Shown piece by piece: positions 8,109-8,318 of a stretch of DNA of 8,318 nucleotides. Positions within the stretch are counted from its first letter, which is position 1; each line of letters starts with the position of its first letter. A program made the translations under genes and the position numbers. Origin of the DNA: CAYWVO01 sp964461835 (GTDB lineage Bacteria > Zixibacteria > MSB-5A5 > WJJR01 > JAJRUJ01); NCBI GenBank assembly GCA_964461835.1, contig CAYWVO010000076.1, positions 1-8,318 of the forward strand. Reading direction: 5' to 3'. The notes beneath the pieces were generated by a model. The model saw nothing but the letters and a program-made list of their open reading frames with translations, ran no database searches and was not told where the DNA came from.

Positions 8109-8203
8109 GGCAAGAGCTTATTATCGCCGAGGATTTTCGATTGACTTTTAGCGGCTGAGAAGTTTCTTACGGGTTTTGGCCATCGGTTGGGTAGCCAATC
8201 GCG

Positions 8204-8209
8204 TAAAAT
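8204..8209 (+). promoter_or_regulatory. Possible -10 element for tRNA-Tyr
   Basis: TAAAAT at 8204-8209 matches five of six bases of the sigma-70 -10 consensus and would start transcription near 8216, leaving a leader of about 30 bases before the tRNA. No well-spaced -35 is visible. A TTGACT at 8141-8146 is a good -35 hexamer, but nothing good lies 17 bases after it. Confidence 0.3.
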
Positions 8210-8247
8210 CGGGTTGCTACCGATCGAGGCCAGTGCCAGCTATAATT

Positions 8248-8318
<71 letters not shown>

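Noticed and set aside
8241..8246. Perfect TATAAT as tRNA-Tyr promoter
   Set aside because: It ends one base before the tRNA 5' end, so transcription would start inside the tRNA; probably chance.

Overview
The window is bacterial chromosomal DNA with ordinary gene density and no phage, transposon, CRISPR or resistance signature. I cannot place the organism firmly. A fused ADP-forming acyl-CoA synthetase, a class II CPD photolyase, a predicted exported or lipid-anchored protein and a probable selenocysteine codon together suggest a non-model bacterium, perhaps a Gram-negative from a deltaproteobacterial or FCB-type lineage. That placement is inference.

Layout, left to right. Positions 1-254 hold no convincing gene. 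A 699-residue ADP-forming acyl/acetyl-CoA synthetase (255-2354, +) stands alone. It converges, 20 bases apart, on a compact minus-strand operon read from 5628 down to 2375: class II photolyase, then an SRPBCC/START-like protein, then an NAD(P)-binding SDR protein with a C-terminal DUF2867 domain. The gaps are only 3 and 2 bases and the downstream Shine-Dalgarno sequences overlap the preceding gene ends, so the three are almost certainly co-transcribed. After a 150-base gap comes a second minus-strand unit at 5779-7971. The window ends in a tRNA-Tyr(GTA) on the plus strand, cut off by the window edge.

The main find is the 5779-7971 gene. A conventional gene caller would break it into a short ORF (ending at 7795) and a 615-codon ORF (starting at 7626). 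Both lie in the same frame and are separated only by one TGA at 7797-7795. Read as selenocysteine, the TGA gives a 730-residue protein with Sec59-Gly-Tyr-Cys62 exactly where a thioredoxin-fold protein has its CxxC active site. A 5-bp GC-rich hairpin with a 7-nt loop beginning with G sits 19 nt downstream of the UGA, as expected of a bacterial SECIS element. The remaining frame is intact for 671 codons and ends in a seven-bladed beta-propeller. No other predicted gene in the window carries an in-frame UGA, which argues against general UGA reassignment. I propose a selenoprotein with the order signal peptide, Sec-thioredoxin domain, middle domain and seven-bladed propeller. I do not recognise this combination as a described family.

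The photolyase operon is a light/UV-damage module: photolyase repairs cyclobutane dimers, while the roles of the SRPBCC and SDR-DUF2867 partners are unknown. The acyl-CoA synthetase serves energy metabolism (acyl-CoA + ADP + Pi to acid + CoA + ATP) and has no evident link to the neighbours.
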